A stretch of DNA of 64,000 nt from Philonthus cognatus (GCA_932526585.2 OW052250.1:32890673-32954672), one strand, 5' to 3'. Shown: positions 9,804 to 22,190, counted from the first letter of the stretch. A program made the numbers and translations. Notes: a model not told the origin generated them from the sequence alone.

Positions 9804-10640
9804 ATGTTTAAAGGAGAGGTGGATTTAAATAAAAGAAAAAGAGAGGAGGGAAACAGAAATAAGGTAGAAGAAGGAATACAGTTCAGAAGAAGTAAAAAAA
9901 TTCTGAGATCACCGGAACAAAGAGAAAGGGAACAGAAAAAAGCAATAGAAAGTGCGAAGGATAGAAAGGAAGCAAAAGTGGGAATTATAGAGCAGGAAAT
10001 GGATGAAATTAAAGAAATGATGAAAGAAATGACGAGGGAAGTAAAAAAAGGGACGGAAGAACTGAAAGAAGAGATACAAAGCATGAGGAACGATTTGAAA
10101 CAAATGAAGAGGTAACATGAAAAGAAAGAAGAGGAATGGAAAATAGAGAGGCAAGAAATGATGAAAAGAATCGAAATGCTAGAACTGAAAGAGAACGAAA
10201 AAGACAAAAGAGAGAGGAAAAATAAAATAAATATAACAGGAAGAGAAGATCTGGCGGATAGCACGAAAGAGAGTATCGAAAAATTCATAAAGGAAGAGCT
10301 TAACGTGAACACAAAAATTATTAAAGCATACAGAATAAGTAAACAAGGGAGTCTGAAAGTAGAGGTTGCGGAAGTAGAAACATGGGAGGGAAAGCAAGAA
10401 ATTATGAAATCCAAAAGCAATCTAAGAGGTAAAAAGATCTACATCGAACAGGACCTAACATTAGAAGAAAGAAAGGTCCAAAAGCAAATTAGAGACATTG
10501 CCAAGGAGGGGAAAGAAAAGGGAAACAGGGTAAAGGTGGGATACAGGAAAATGGAAATTAACGGGACACAGTACATCTGGGACCATAAAGAAAAAGGGAT
10601 GATAGTAAGCGAAGAAAAAAAGGAGCAGTCAAAAAACTAG
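9804..10640 (+). pseudogene. LINE ORF1 protein (coiled coil plus C-terminal nucleic-acid-binding domain), one stop
   Basis: The frame is open from 9804 to 10640 except for a single TAA at 10113-10115. The first about 140 residues are highly charged with heptad-like spacing (EQEMDEIKEMMKEMTREVKK), which suggests a long coiled coil. The last part starts INITGRED and continues KFIKEELNVNTKIIKAYRIS, resembling the RRM-like and C-terminal domains of L1-type ORF1 proteins that bind element RNA. The family link is inference from the layout. The stop lies in the coiled-coil region. Confidence 0.65.
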
Positions 10641-10769
10641 AATTATATAGGAAGGGAGAATTGGGAGACCAGGCCGAGAAAACGGACACGAAGAAGGTTA
10701 AACAAAATAAGACAATCAAAACAAATGTAATTAAAAACAAAACAGAATAAACCAAAAGAGACAATAAGT

Positions 10770-13651
10770 ATGGGAACGTGGAACGTGAGAGGCCTAAATG
10801 GAAAAGAGGACGAAATAGTAGATGAAATGAAAATGCAAAACCTAGATTATCTAGGAATAACGGAAACAAAGAAAAAAGGAACAGGAATGAAAGAACTAAA
10901 AGACGGATACTGGCTGTACTGGTCGGGCGTAGATATAAACAGTAGAGGAGCAGAGGGAGTAGGCCTGATAGTAACACCGGATAAAGTAAAAAATATTCTG
11001 AAAGAAAGACATATAAACGGAAGGATCCTCGTAATCAAAATAAAGTTGGATAACATAGATGTATGGACATTAATAGTGGGATATGCACCCAATGAAAGTG
11101 CAAGGAAAGAAGAGAAAGATATATTCTTTGAAACAATGCAATCGGAAATTGACATAGGGAACAAAAACATAATAATAATAGGAGATATGAATGGTAGGGT
11201 TGGAAAGAATAACAGAGGAATTGAAAAATATATGGGAACACATGGAGAAGATACAAAAAACAACAACGGAAGTAGATTAATCGATCTATGCGTAGAAAAT
11301 GATTTTATAATAACGAACACAAAATGTATGCATAAAAATATACACAAATACACGAGAGAAGTAGAATCCAGGAAGGAAAGGTCCATCATAGATTACTGCA
11401 TAGTTAATAAAGATAATTGGAAAATGATAAAAGATGTAAAAGTAACAAGAAGTGCAGAAATTGGAAGTGACCACTACTTGGTTAAAATAAAAATCACGAT
11501 AACAGCAGAAAACGTAACAAGTAAACAAAGAAGAAATATAGTAAAAGAAAAAATAAAAAGCCACAAACTGAAAGAGGAAGAAACACATAAATATTTCCAA
11601 TCGATGCTAAAGAAACAATTTGAAATGAGAAATAACAAGGATATAGAAATAGAAACAAAATGGAAACAATTTAAGGAAATTATAATTGAAGCAGCAAGGG
11701 TAAGTTGCGGAAGCGCGAAGATCACAAATGCGGCCATGAAAAAGAAAAGTAAATGGTGGTCAATAGAAATCCAGGAAAAATCAAAGAAAAAAATAGAAAA
11801 ATGGAAAAAATACAACCAAGTCAGAACAGAAGAAAATTACAACATATACAAAAATACCAGAATAGTGACAAAGCAGACAATAAAAAATGCAAAACAAACT
11901 GCATGGGAAGAATTTGGACATAGACTAAACAAAAACTACTCAGAAAACCAGAAATTATTTTATGGAACACTAAAACAACCGAGACAAAAAAGAAAACCAA
12001 AACTAAAAAACATAAAAGACAAGGAGGGAAATCTGATCACGGACGAGAATCGAATACTATGAAGATGGAAACAATACTTCGAAGAACTAACGGAAATAAA
12101 CAACGATAAAGAAATAGTGGAAGAATCAATGATAGAACAAAATATAGAAAGGAATATACAACCAAGAACAGAGATAGAAGTCAACCAAGCAATAAACATA
12201 CTAAAACTAGGAAAAGCCCCAGGAGAAGACAACATCACAGCAGAAATGCTAAAATACATGGACGATACAGCAAAAACGGCATTTCGAGAACTATTAAACG
12301 ACGTTATCAAGAAAAAAGAAATACCTAATGATTGGAACATAGGAATAATACTGCCGTTATACAAAAAAGGAGACTCAAAAGAATGCTCAAATTACAGAGG
12401 AATAACACTGACCAGCATACCGGGGAAAGTACTAACAAGAATATTAGAGAAACGGCTCAGAGACAGATTAGAAACAACATTGGAAGAAGCACAACACGGA
12501 TTTAGAAGGGGAAGAAGCACGCAAGACCTAATATTTATAATGAGACAACTGGGAGAAAAATTAACGAAAAAAGGAAAAGATATACATATATGTTTCATAG
12601 ACTTACAGAAAGCCTTTGACAGAGTAAAAAGAGTGAACGTGTGGAAAGCGCTGCAAAAAAGGGGAGTAGAAAAAGACATGATAGACATATTAAAAGCGCT
12701 GTACAGAAACAACAAAAACAAAGTTAGAACACACAACGAGGAATCACTTGAATTCGAAGCCAAAACAGGATTAAAGCAGGGATGCGTACTGAGTCCGTTG
12801 CTATTCTCTCTGATTATAGACGATACAATCAAAAGTTGTAAAGGAAAATGCAAAACAATGAATGTAGGAAATTGGAAAATGAAACCAGTGAATGTACAAG
12901 AACTCCTATTTGCAGATGATATGATAGTAATAGCTGAGTCAGAAGAAAAACTACAACATAACATAGCGGTATACCAAAGGGAACTTAGGAAAATTAATAT
13001 GATTGTTAACATAGACAAAACGAAAACTATGATTATAGCAAATAACGAAAAAAAAAACACAGAATAGAATTAGATGGAAGAAATCTAGAACAAGTAAAAA
13101 GCTACAACTACCTAGGAACACTGATATAAGCAAATGGGAAAATAGACATAGAAATAACAGAAAGAATAGGAAAAGTTGGAAGAATATACAACACACTAAA
13201 GAATACATTCCTGGGAAAAAAGGAAATATGAAAGAAAATAAAAACAGAAATTTACAAGAAAGTAGTAAGGCCAGCGCTAATATATGGAAGTGAATCGTGG
13301 ACAGTAACAAATAGGATAAAAAGCAAAGTAACAGCTATAGAAATTAGGTTTCTAAGGAAAATAGAAGGAATTACAAGAAGAGATAGAATTAGAAATAATG
13401 TTGTGATGAAACAGCTAAACATAAAACCTATAGAAAAATTGATAGAAGAGAGACAGCTTGGGTGGTTAGGACACATGTACCGTATGGACAACGATAGAAA
13501 AGCCAAGGAAATATACGAAGTCAGGGTACCGGGGAAAAACAGAGTAGGGAGACCACGGCTAAAATGGAGTCAACAGACTAGACAAGCAGCTGAGAAAAGA
13601 GGGATTGTATGGAGAAATGCCAGCACGCTAGCACAAAATAGGGAGGAATGA
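10770..13651 (+). pseudogene. LINE ORF2: APE endonuclease and reverse transcriptase, broken
   Basis: The N-terminal apurinic-type endonuclease shows GTWNVRGLNG, YLGITETK, IIIIGDMNGRVG and a GSDHYLV motif. A single TGA at 12060-12062 separates it, in the same frame, from the reverse transcriptase: SNYRGITLTSIPGKVLTRIL, FIDLQKAFDRV (first Asp), GLKQGCVLSPLLFSL, and LLFADDMIV (catalytic ADD near 12910). After NNEKK an A-run near 13050 shifts the frame. The C-terminus continues as YNYLGTLI, RPALIYGSESWTV and RQLGWLGHMYRMDNDRKAKE with two further stops. The C-terminal GHMYRM...GRPRLKW block is typical of RTE-group insect elements. Confidence 0.85.
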
Positions 13652-13845
13652 AAAAGAAGAATCAAGAATTGAAAAGTCAACAAAAAATCTAGATTAAGTT
13701 AAATATAATGTAATAATATTTGTTCGACACCGAAAGGTAAAAGAACGTATAGATTAAATAAATAAAATAAATAATTACTCTAACAAGTGATTTGTTCGAC
13801 GTTTTACAGTTTAACAGAGTTTATAAAAAATATCAAATTACTTAC

Positions 13846-13916
13846 CGATCTCTCACATGGTAGTTTCCGTGTTGTCCAACAATATCTTCAATAGCAGCCA
13901 TAGTATGATCCATTAA
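13846..13916 (-). CDS. Nhe2: Na+/H+ exchanger, visible exon 5
   Basis: 71 bases encoding LMDHTMAAIEDIVGQHGNYH then VRD plus two bases of an Arg codon. The acceptor is ctttttcag|TTA and the donor CG|GTAAGT. It joins exon 15079-15371 in phase 0 (...NERIHER-LMDH) and exon 5880-6092 through a split CG/G codon. The residues correspond to the segment just after the last transmembrane helix (H.MAGIEDI-G), part of the regulatory-subunit binding region of SLC9A proteins. Confidence 0.95.
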
Positions 13917-14755
13917 CTGAAAAAGAAGAAAAACAAGAATGCAACATAAATTACAAAATACAATTTAAATTAAGAATATTAAAATTTCATAAAATCAGTT
14001 ATCGAAATTTAAAATTTAAATTCTGTTACCTGCATTTTCATTTTCATTAAAAATGAGAAACGCAAAGACGTTAAATTTCTTAGAATCCGGTTCAAGTTTT
14101 ATGAAAAACTTATTGTTATATTCAACTGTTCGTAAAGGAATGTTAAAATGCTGCATTCAATTCTGTGTAAATGCAGACAATTATGTTAATTTTACTGGAA
14201 AATCGCGCCGAGATTTTTTAATTAGCTATAAAAAGTACCATTATTTATACGTTTTATAAATTCACATATTTATATTAAATAATGAGGTAGTTTTACATTA
14301 TTTAAAATGTTTGCCAAATTCAACATAATGTTCTCTTTATAAAATTTAAACAATAACTTGATATGTTGAAAAAAAAACGCGGATGCGCCGGGCAGTCACA
14401 AATTAAATGTTTTGACAGTATCAACTCAATAAAACAATGAATTAAATAAACACATACTTTGATTACAATTATTTTATCTTCGTCTTTCATATTCTTCCAA
14501 TTGCAATATTTAAATATATTATTGAATAAATATTCGAATACTTTAATTTGAAAATTGCTTAGCCTTAGTGTAAATCCACAATACTTTTTTATTAAATAAA
14601 TAATATAAATGGCATTTCTTGTATTCCTCTTATGGTATCATTCGTATTACTACCATACGTGGTAGTATAATTCCTATTGTACCATCATCTAATTTAGAAG
14701 TACACACAAAAATTGTGCAATTATAATAAAATAGGTTCATATTCTTGATATTTGT
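13917..14755. other. Intron, nothing recognised
   Basis: AT-rich intron between exons 5 and 4. The minor ORF at 14053-14259 has no recognisable content. Confidence 0.35.
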
Positions 14756-14759
14756 ATTC

Positions 14760-14990
14760 TATAAAATAAAGCGCTGTTGTGGACGAACAATTGCTGTATA
14801 CAAACGTTTAGTTTGCCAGCTATTGACGATACTACTTAAGCTAATGGTAAATCGCACGGGCCATGATAAATGATCAAAGATGTTCAGTGTTCTTAAAGCA
14901 CTGGTTCGGGACTATACTAATGATGGCGTTGAAGCCTGAAACGCGTATATGGTTATCCGGTGAATGAGTGAATGCTGAACACAGGTTCAT
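14760..14990 (+). repeat. Dispersed repeat R3, copy 1 (uninterrupted)
   Basis: Contains ttcttaaagcactggttcgg, actatactaatgatggcgtt, gaagcctgaaacgcgtatat and ggttatccggtgaatgagtg. Related copies are 49235-49395 plus 50824-50890 (split by a Tc1 insertion) and 57930-58076 (opposite strand). This copy preserves the unoccupied TA target site of the Tc1 at 49396. The class is unknown; the unit may be a SINE or non-autonomous DNA element. Confidence 0.75.
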
Positions 14991-15078
14991 ATTCTTTATA
15001 ATAAAATTGTTTGTATATTTAATTTATTGACCAAGAAAAAATAATGTGTGCGCCTAAATTTGATAGATTTTAATTTAC

Positions 15079-15371
15079 CCTTTCGTGTATTCTTTCGTTC
15101 ATCGTCGGTTTCCTCTTCTCGGCAGTCTTAACATTCAGTATCTTCACCAGTGGTTTGATCGTGATTCCTTGGAAGAAGACAGTGAAGTAAATTACTGCAA
15201 TAGTCGTGGTCATGAACATAGGCTGCAGGGGCACCACCTTAGGGTCGATAAGAAGCACCAAGGCGAAGGCAACAGCTCCTCTAAGCCCTCCATAGGACAT
15301 CACGAACTTCTCCACTGTGCTCAACTGATGAAGCCTGAATTTATTCGCTACTGCTGTCAAAACTATCACAC
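15079..15371 (-). CDS. Nhe2: Na+/H+ exchanger, visible exon 4 (last membrane helices)
   Basis: 293 bases: two bases finish a Gly codon, then 97 codons to a phase-0 end. Key stretches are VANKFRLHQLSTVEKFVMSY, GGLRGAVAFALVLLIDPKVV, FMTTTIAVIYFTVFFQGITI and KPLVKILNVKTAEKRKPTMN. YGGLRGA.AF is the conserved SLC9A motif with the Arg needed for transport and pH sensing, and TVFFQGITIKPLV is the final helix. The acceptor is ctcttacag and the donor AGG|GTAAAT. Confidence 0.97.
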
Positions 15372-15517
15372 CTGTAAGAGTAATAAAACATCGTTGAGAT
15401 TATTATAAATATACACATTATCTGATAATATAACAAGATTTGTGAAAGTTGTAAAGAATAATAAAGTTTAATGTTCAATGTTAAAATAACTTAGCAATTG
15501 ACGAATATCATGACGTC

Positions 15518-15712
15518 ATTTCTTTGTTGATATTTGTTCACTTTATTGAACAAATATTAACAAAGAAACAACTGAAATTATTTAAACTAAACAAAGTTTA
15601 AACTTACACAAAAATTAATAAAAATCATGACAAATTTACGAAAACATTTCCTTGCTGATATTTGTTTACTTTAATATGTTTACTTTAATAAACAAATATC
15701 AACAAAGAAACA
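15518..15712. repeat. Pair of similar hairpins in direct order
   Basis: Two stem-loops of the same type: 15518-15570 (tttctttgttgatatttgtt / aacaaatattaacaaagaaa) and 15647-15712 (tttccttgctgatatttgtt / aacaaatatcaacaaagaaa). Each is followed by caactgaaa, so the pair looks like a tandem duplication of one short inverted-repeat unit about 130 bases apart. Confidence 0.75.
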
Positions 15713-15899
15713 ACTGAAACTGATCAAAAAATCAAAATTGAAAATTCCTCAAAATTTAAAGATATAGGTAATTTATGGATTTTTATACATATATTCGTTT
15801 TTTTTTTTATTGGCCAACCAGATTTGGGATTAATTGTTCTTAGGTTCTTTGATTATTTGAGTGTCCCTGCTGTTTGTCATGTTATGACATTGATATATA

Positions 15900-17316
15900 C
15901 TCAATGACATTAGAAGCGTAACACCAAGAAGGAATGATTTTTTTGAATTCATATTTTAGCAACAGAGTGACTATATTTAAAGCATACATTGATAACAATT
16001 TCAACCTTGTGCCTTTTATATTTATTGTGAAAAAAAAATATTTCACTTTTTCTTTTTTAATAAAACTATTTATATGAGCTGTTTAGTACAGATGTTTTTA
16101 GTTTTCGTGTTTCCGTTGAGTGTGTTAAGCTTAAATAAAATGCCTCAAGTCCGAAGACGTCCACAATATCACCATTTGAGCGATTTTGACCGGGGTCGAG
16201 TTGTTGCTTATCGAGATGTCGGTATGTCCTATCGCGAAATTGCCCGCAGTATTGATTCCACTGCAGCAACTGTAATACGTGTGTATCAGGTATGGACAGA
16301 AGAAGGTAGAGGAGCAAGAAGAAGACCAATTGGTCAACCAAGGCGTACCACAGAACGTCAAGATCGGCGCTTAAGACAAATAGCCCTGCGAGACCGTTTC
16401 GCTACTACGCGTCAAATCGGTGATCAATGGATTGGAGAAGAAGGTAGGCCCGTTAGTATGCGAACCTTATATCGCCGCATTCAATCCTTTGGGCTTCTTT
16501 CGTACCGTCCAAGATTAGTGCTTCCTTTAACAGCGAGACACTGTCGCCAAAGGTTGGACTGGTGCAGAGAACGGCAGCATTGGGAGGCAGAATGGCACGA
16601 TGTCGTATTCAGCGATGAATCACGATTTTGTCTAGGCACACATGATGGCCGTAGAAGGGTACGACGCTACCGTGGAGAACGACCTGATCTTAGGTTTGCT
16701 ATTGAGAGGCATGTACACAGGACTGCTGGAGTAATGGTTTGGGGGGCTATTGCTTATGGTAGTCGATCACCTCTTGTATTCATTCGAGGCAGTATGACAG
16801 CTGCGCGTTATGTTGAAGACGTCATACGACCGACTTTGTTGCCTTATTTAGATGGCCGCCCAGACGTACTTTTTCAACAAGATAACGCACGTCCCCATAT
16901 TGCTCGTCGAACTATGAACTTTCTTAATGAAGCTGGTGTTAATGTTTTGCCGTGGCCGCCCCGTTCGCCGGATTTAAATCCTATTGAACATGTGTGGGAT
17001 ATCATGGGAAGAAGAATATTCTCTTTGCACCATCCTCCACAGACTCTAGCACAGTTGATCGATGAAATTCAAGTTGCTTGGAACGAGATGCCTTAAGAAG
17101 ACATCGACCATCTCATTTTGTCGATGCCCAGACGTCTACAGGAGTGTATACAGCAAAGGGGTCGCCAAACACATTATTAATTTTTTGTAGATTGTTTTTT
17201 AATAAAATTTCATGAAAATGTAATCACTTTATTCTTGATGTAAGACTACCATACTGGCAAAAAATCAAGTTAAAATAATAAATCCTTCTGGGTGTTACGC
17301 TTCTAATGTCATTGAG
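15900..17316 (+). mobile_element. Tc1-type DNA transposon, copy 1
   Basis: Terminal inverted repeats begin CTCAATGACATTAGAAGCGT at 15900 and end with the reverse complement at 17316; the inverted match runs about 28 bases. Both ends are flanked by TA (15898-15899 and 17317-17318), the Tc1/mariner target-site duplication. The length is about 1.42 kb. The inside carries one transposase gene with a single nonsense codon. A nearly identical copy lies at 49396-50823. Confidence 0.95.
16140..17180 (+). pseudogene. Tc1 transposase (DD34E) with one nonsense codon
   Basis: 347-codon frame starting at MPQVRRRPQYHHL; an in-frame ATG at 16074 is upstream, but MPQ fits the usual Tc1 start. The N-terminal helix-turn-helix region is SDFDRGRVVAYRDVGMSYRE and IARSIDSTAATVIRVYQVW, followed by the RTLYRRIQSFGL second DNA-binding part. 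The catalytic triad is visible: Asp in VVFSDESRF, Asp in FQQDNARPH, and Glu in SPDLNPIEHVWD, with 34 residues between the last two. TAA at 17094-17096 (reading CAA in the other copy) cuts off the last 28 residues (EDIDHLILSMPRRLQE...). Confidence 0.95.
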
Positions 17317-17379
17317 TATATGAATGCTATATTGCAGTTGGTTTATTATTTGACAGAAAAGTGGTAATAACATACCAAA

Positions 17380-18430
17380 AGTAATGTTCCGGCAAGAAGA
17401 GGAAACCCTAAAAATGAAGTCCGATTTGACTAAAATCGTACACCCATCCCGCCCGTTCAAAGTAGCCATATCACAGCGGAATGAATGGGCAAGTGGAACA
17501 TACCCGTGAACTTCTAAAGGAACCATCTGGTATACAGACAGAGCCAAAAATACAAAAGGAACCGGGGCTAGAATCTATGGAGGCTGCAACGGGTAGCAAA
17601 CAATTTGCGGTTGCTCTGGGGAAGCATGCCTTCATCTTCCAGGCTAAAATAGCCGCCATTGACTGGTGTGCTCATCACATAATGGAATCGGGACACAACA
17701 AAGCACCAATTACCATTATGTCGGACAGCCAGGCAGCCCTAAAAGCGCTAATCTCGCCGATGGTGCAGTCCAGGCTGGTTATGGCCTGAATAGACAGGCT
17801 GGACGCACTGTTGACAACAGTAAAAACACAGCTAGTATAGATACCCAAGGACCAAAGAATTATTGAACACTTGGGGGCCGACTTGCTGGCTAAACAAGGG
17901 GCATCAGGGGAATTTATAGGACCTAAAACCGCTTTCGGAATACCTCATGAAACCGGAAAGGAAATAATCCGACGCAAGTTAGCAGGGGAGCACAAAAAGG
18001 CATGGCACAACGAATAGGGAACTAGGTACACAAGACTCTTTCTAGATGGTCCGGTACCTAGCAGTACATTGACGCTGTCAGGACTGAGTAGAATGAAACT
18101 ACGAAGAATACTAGTCCTGTTATTCTTCGTAGTTTCATTTCACTGGACACTGTGACCTGAATAAGCACAAAATAGGATAGGAATTGAGAAAAGCCCCCTA
18201 TGTCGTGGTGGTTTGGAAGAGGAGGAAACTCGCCAACACCTACTGTGTACATGCGGAGCAATTCAGGAAGCCTGTGCTTCCTGAAATAGAGCTCAAAAAA
18301 ATCCCCTCTCTGAAACTCCTGAACTTCATAGAAGACAGGAGTATAGTGGGAGTAAACCATCCAGAGGCGCACAGAAGGACCTCGGAGACCGCAGTGCAGT
18401 AACGCTAAGCGAAACCACCTGATGTGACAA
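17380..18430 (+). mobile_element. LINE 3' fragment (RNase H), heavily mutated
   Basis: Remains of an RNase H domain of the same broad group as 30238-31221: IWYTDRAKNTKGTGARIYGG near 17535, IMSDSQAALKAL near 17718, a broken ADLLAKQGASGEFIGPKTAF near 17878, then LEEEETRQHLLCTCGAIQEA near 18216 and a 3' end with an A tail at about 18421-18430. Several frameshifts and stops make it non-functional. It lies just downstream of Tc1 copy 1, on the opposite strand to Nhe2. Confidence 0.8.
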
Positions 18431-18529
18431 AAAAAAAATTTCCGGCACTTAATTAATCTTTATGATAGGGTAATCAAGCACATGGCAACTGTGTGGGAAA
18501 CATAACCTCAAGTTTATTTTGAGGGCGAA

Positions 18530-18620
18530 AGTCAGAGCGATCAAACCAAATTTTCAGGCTTTTCTAAACTCAAAGTTTTACTTCATGCGTCATATGAAAC
18601 ACTGATTTAACGTGAAGTTT
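18530..18620. repeat. Family H element, partial
   Basis: aaattttcaggcttttctaa followed by actcaaagttttacttcatg and aaacactgatttaacgtgaa is the right arm of one hairpin and part of the centre. Confidence 0.7.
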
Positions 18621-19590
18621 AAAATACACTGCTTAGGTTTGATCACAGGTTTATTAATTTTACAAATGTTTATAGAGAATATGTGAAAGTATACTTAAAA
18701 GAAAAAATCCGTGTATGTCAATATATAACAAAAAAACATACATTTTAAATAATTATTACCATTTTAAAAAAAATTATCAAAACCAACACACATCATAGCA
18801 TTTTACAAAAACAGAACTGTAAAAATTCGGATAAATTGACAAAAATGTAAAAATTTACCAAATCAACAAAAATATAAAATTCTAAATGAATAATTAATGA
18901 GTGGAATTTAACCTAAATTTTAATATTGTCTTTGAAAGACAATATCAAATTGCCCTCTGGATACGCTTTTGCCTAAGAGAGCTTATTATAAAAGGTCTGC
19001 TCCCCAAATATAAATTATTGATTGATCTATTTTTTATATAAATATAATTATTTATTGATTACGAACCCCTAAACTACATATTATATACCAGACTATAAAT
19101 GTCAAAGCGTGCTTCAACGACACCTACATACACAGGTATATAATATACTTCATTATCCATGTGGGTGTCGTTGGTGGTATCGATTCGGGGGGGAAGTGTG
19201 TAAGTACACCCACATTTACAGTTCTTCACTACACATTTTTTGTGTTCTGTACGAGACAAATAATTGCCCACATTTATGTACCTCCCTCTCGTAAATCGAT
19301 AGCCCTGCGGTTCTAAAAATAAGAAATTGAAGTGGATGTTTACGAGGTAATCAAATATGGCCTTAATAATTACGTAGGTTGGTTTTGTTTATACGCGCAT
19401 TAAGTAAAAATAAATACCATCAACGTCAAAAACATATCGAGGAAATTGTAGTCACATTTATGCCTTGATTTAAAAACACGTGTAATTATTAATTATATTT
19501 TTTTTGTTCTGTCACGTGTCTTATGTTGTTTAAGGTACGGGCCACATGGACGTATATTCCAGTTCACCAGAGGTAACATTTAAGTTTAAA
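18620..19590. other. Intron, nothing recognised
   Basis: AT-rich sequence without a supported feature. The opposed ORFs at 19074-19271 and 19109-19294 cover one short GC-richer patch and have no recognisable domain. Confidence 0.35.
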
Positions 19591-19594
19591 TTAA

Positions 19595-19895
19595 AATAAC
19601 TATAATATGAATCCCTTAGTTAGGAGAGTTTAGTATAAGTTGTAATTGAACACACAAAATTCGAAGAAATAATGTTAATATGAAAATACCTCAAGCCTAC
19701 CTCAAACAAAAATTACTTTCACATAGGGTAGAATTCACGAGATTTATCCTATGGTTACAGGTTTGAAATCTGTGCCATAGATTTCAAACCTGTAACCATA
19801 GGACACCTATGGTTACAGGTTTGAAATCTATGGCACAGATTTCAAACCTGTAATCTTAGGACACATCTCGTGAATTTTACCCTATGTGAAAGTAC
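19595..19895. repeat. Dispersed repeat with nested palindrome
   Basis: Outer pair: tactttcacatagggtagaa (from 19714) with the matching end tttaccctatgtgaaagta (to 19894). Inside, cctatggttacaggtttgaa and its complement occur repeatedly, making two adjoining hairpins of about 40-50 bases each. The left flank (19595-19715) is related to 61000-61100, where the same ctcgtgaattttac end is found at about 61147. Confidence 0.8.
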
Positions 19896-22190
19896 CTAAA
19901 AATTGTTCAATTTGGGTGTTGGAACAAACCTATAAATATCTCCTTTTTGCAATTACAAATCAATTATTTGATAATGTGAAAGTTTATATTATAATTATTT
20001 ATAATATTTGTTTTATTCGTCTATGTAGTGTATTTGTATTGTGTGACAAATTTGTGTGTGTAATTTATATTGGAAAGCTTAATTAAGAAAAGAGAAACAA
20101 TTGCCACGCCCGATTTGTTTCGTCAAAGCTGTTTTAATTAAATGTCGGCCGTGCGACCGTGTCTGTGCCGTGATGGCTTTATGGCCGTTTTAATTAATCA
20201 GTAGCCCGAACATTCCATTATTCCATTACGTTACTTTTTATTCTCTTAACTCTAACTCTAACTCGTGTCAAGTCGATTATTTTGCTGTACACACAACACC
20301 CGCATTAATTTAAATCAACCGATTTAAAAGTTAACTGCAACTTTACATATTGAATTCATTATTCACTGGCCCCTCTCCATGTTATATTAAATGTAATGTA
20401 CATTTGTTTAGCTAAACATTGTATTTTAGAGAAGTCGAAACATTTTAGAAGCCCTTCTAAAATGCACTACTAAAAGTAAAAAGTAGTCACTTTTTCAAAG
20501 TGGCATACATTTTATGTGAGTTTCAGAATCTGAATCTAAAACTTTGAATATATAAATACATTGTTTATTTAAATAATGTTGCAACTTTTTAAAAAAAATT
20601 AATGAAATGTATAATCCTTGTATAGAATAGAGCTTATTTGTAACAAAAACTAAAGTAATTTATGAATTTTTATAAAAACGTCGTATCTCAAGTCAAGTCA
20701 AGTTTATTAATTATTCTAAAAACCTCTTGCAAACAAAAAAACCGATCTTCACCTATAGCACTTTACATTTGTGAAAATGTCCATTTATAGTGCATCTTAA
20801 ATGTGTTTACCCAAAATGTTGAGAAGCAATTTTATCAAGTAGGATAAAGTGGGGCAGTTTGGGATATAGGGCACCTTCGGATACGTCAGATTTTTATTTT
20901 TCTGAAAGATCTACACATTCGGTATTTTAAAGGCTAATAACAATGACAATTTAATTGTGGACTGTAAAGTTTTGTGCTGAAATGACAAGATTTTGTGAAG
21001 TTTTTACAGAAACATGATAAAGTGCTGCACAAAATAAGTTTACATCACGTGTCTAACTTAATTTGACATAAGCATACTTGATGATATTTTGTAATACATG
21101 TTGTGGAAATTATTAAAGATAAAGAACAAGTGTTCACATATATTCCTAAACTTACATTATATTTACGCCACTTTTAAAAACTGACTACTTTTTTCTTTTG
21201 AGTAGTGTATATCTAAATCGATAAGTAGGAGAACAGAACTATTAAATAATCGTTTCGCAATTATCGTTAAAACGCGTAACCTCGTAAGAATATACAGGAT
21301 GTCCCATTACTGTCTTTATGGCGCACCCTATATATAGTAAATCAGTGTTTCTCAACCTTTTTTCTAGTTATGGCCCCCTAAAACAAACTATTTGTGTGTT
21401 TCCCTTAGACTTTCTTAAACACAGCTTATAACTGATAAACATAGAGAAAATAAACTTATTTTTGCAGATATATACAAAAACAAAAGAACTACATTCAAAA
21501 GTATTTATATGACAGTTGTTTTTTGTATTGTCTGCAACTTTTATTTAAAACATTTTTAAATATTATCAATAATTAGCAAAATATTTGAAAAAAATGCTAT
21601 GACTTAACTCCCGTTTTCGGTTTCTGGAATTTATCTAAAAGTTAATACAGATCTAAAAATTTGGCCATTTGCCGTTTCAATAATAAATTTTGACAAATTT
21701 CGCTAATTTGCTCGTTATGTACTTTTATTTTTCTATTGAGATTTTAGTGTTAATGCAATCGAATGAAAATTCAATATGGGACATTTTTTTTTACTATCTT
21801 TAACGAGAGCTGAGATCGTTCGAAAACGCACTGATGAGACACGTTGTGTATAAGAATTATTTCTATTAAGTATCTTCAGATATTCGATGTACATTTCGGA
21901 CACAAAGTGACCAGTATCAATGGATTAACACTAAGTTTAATTTTTGTCATGGTTTGAAAGTGTTTGTTTAACTCGGCTGACCAAGGAACCATTGAAATAC
22001 ATTAATTAATTAAGTTACGTGTAGATCAACGTAAGTCTTTACGTAACTAAATCAATCAATTAAATTTACATACAATGTAACCATTTACAGTTTTTTACGT
22101 TCTCCGAAAAAGAGCTGATTAGAATTCAAACTCGTCTTTGCTCTAATATGGCATACAAAATGTAATGCTAATTAAAATGATCATTATGCC
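19896..22190. other. Intron, nothing strongly supported
   Basis: About 2.3 kb of AT-rich sequence. The only hint of a mobile element is tatacaggatgtcccattac near 21292, ending caccctatatatag near 21340, which looks like a tiny deletion derivative of a TATACAGGGTG-ended element. No gene seen. Confidence 0.35.

Larger units (their letters stand above)
9350..13774 (+). mobile_element. RTE-like non-LTR retrotransposon, two ORFs, nearly full length
   Basis: Contains an ORF1 (9804-10640), an endonuclease/reverse transcriptase ORF2 (10770-13651) and a 3' end rich in AAATA-type short repeats (13751-13774), in the tail style of RTE-group elements. About 450 bases upstream of ORF1 are probably 5' UTR; the exact 5' end and target-site duplication were not found. 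The coding strand is strikingly purine-rich, with A dominating, unlike the LINE at 26980-31305. It sits in the Nhe2 intron between exons 5880-6092 and 13846-13916, on the opposite strand to that gene. Confidence 0.85.

Noticed and set aside
9800..13310. Long minus-strand ORFs rich in Phe, Leu and Ser
   Set aside because: They are mirror images of the A-rich LINE coding strand; no domain is recognisable.
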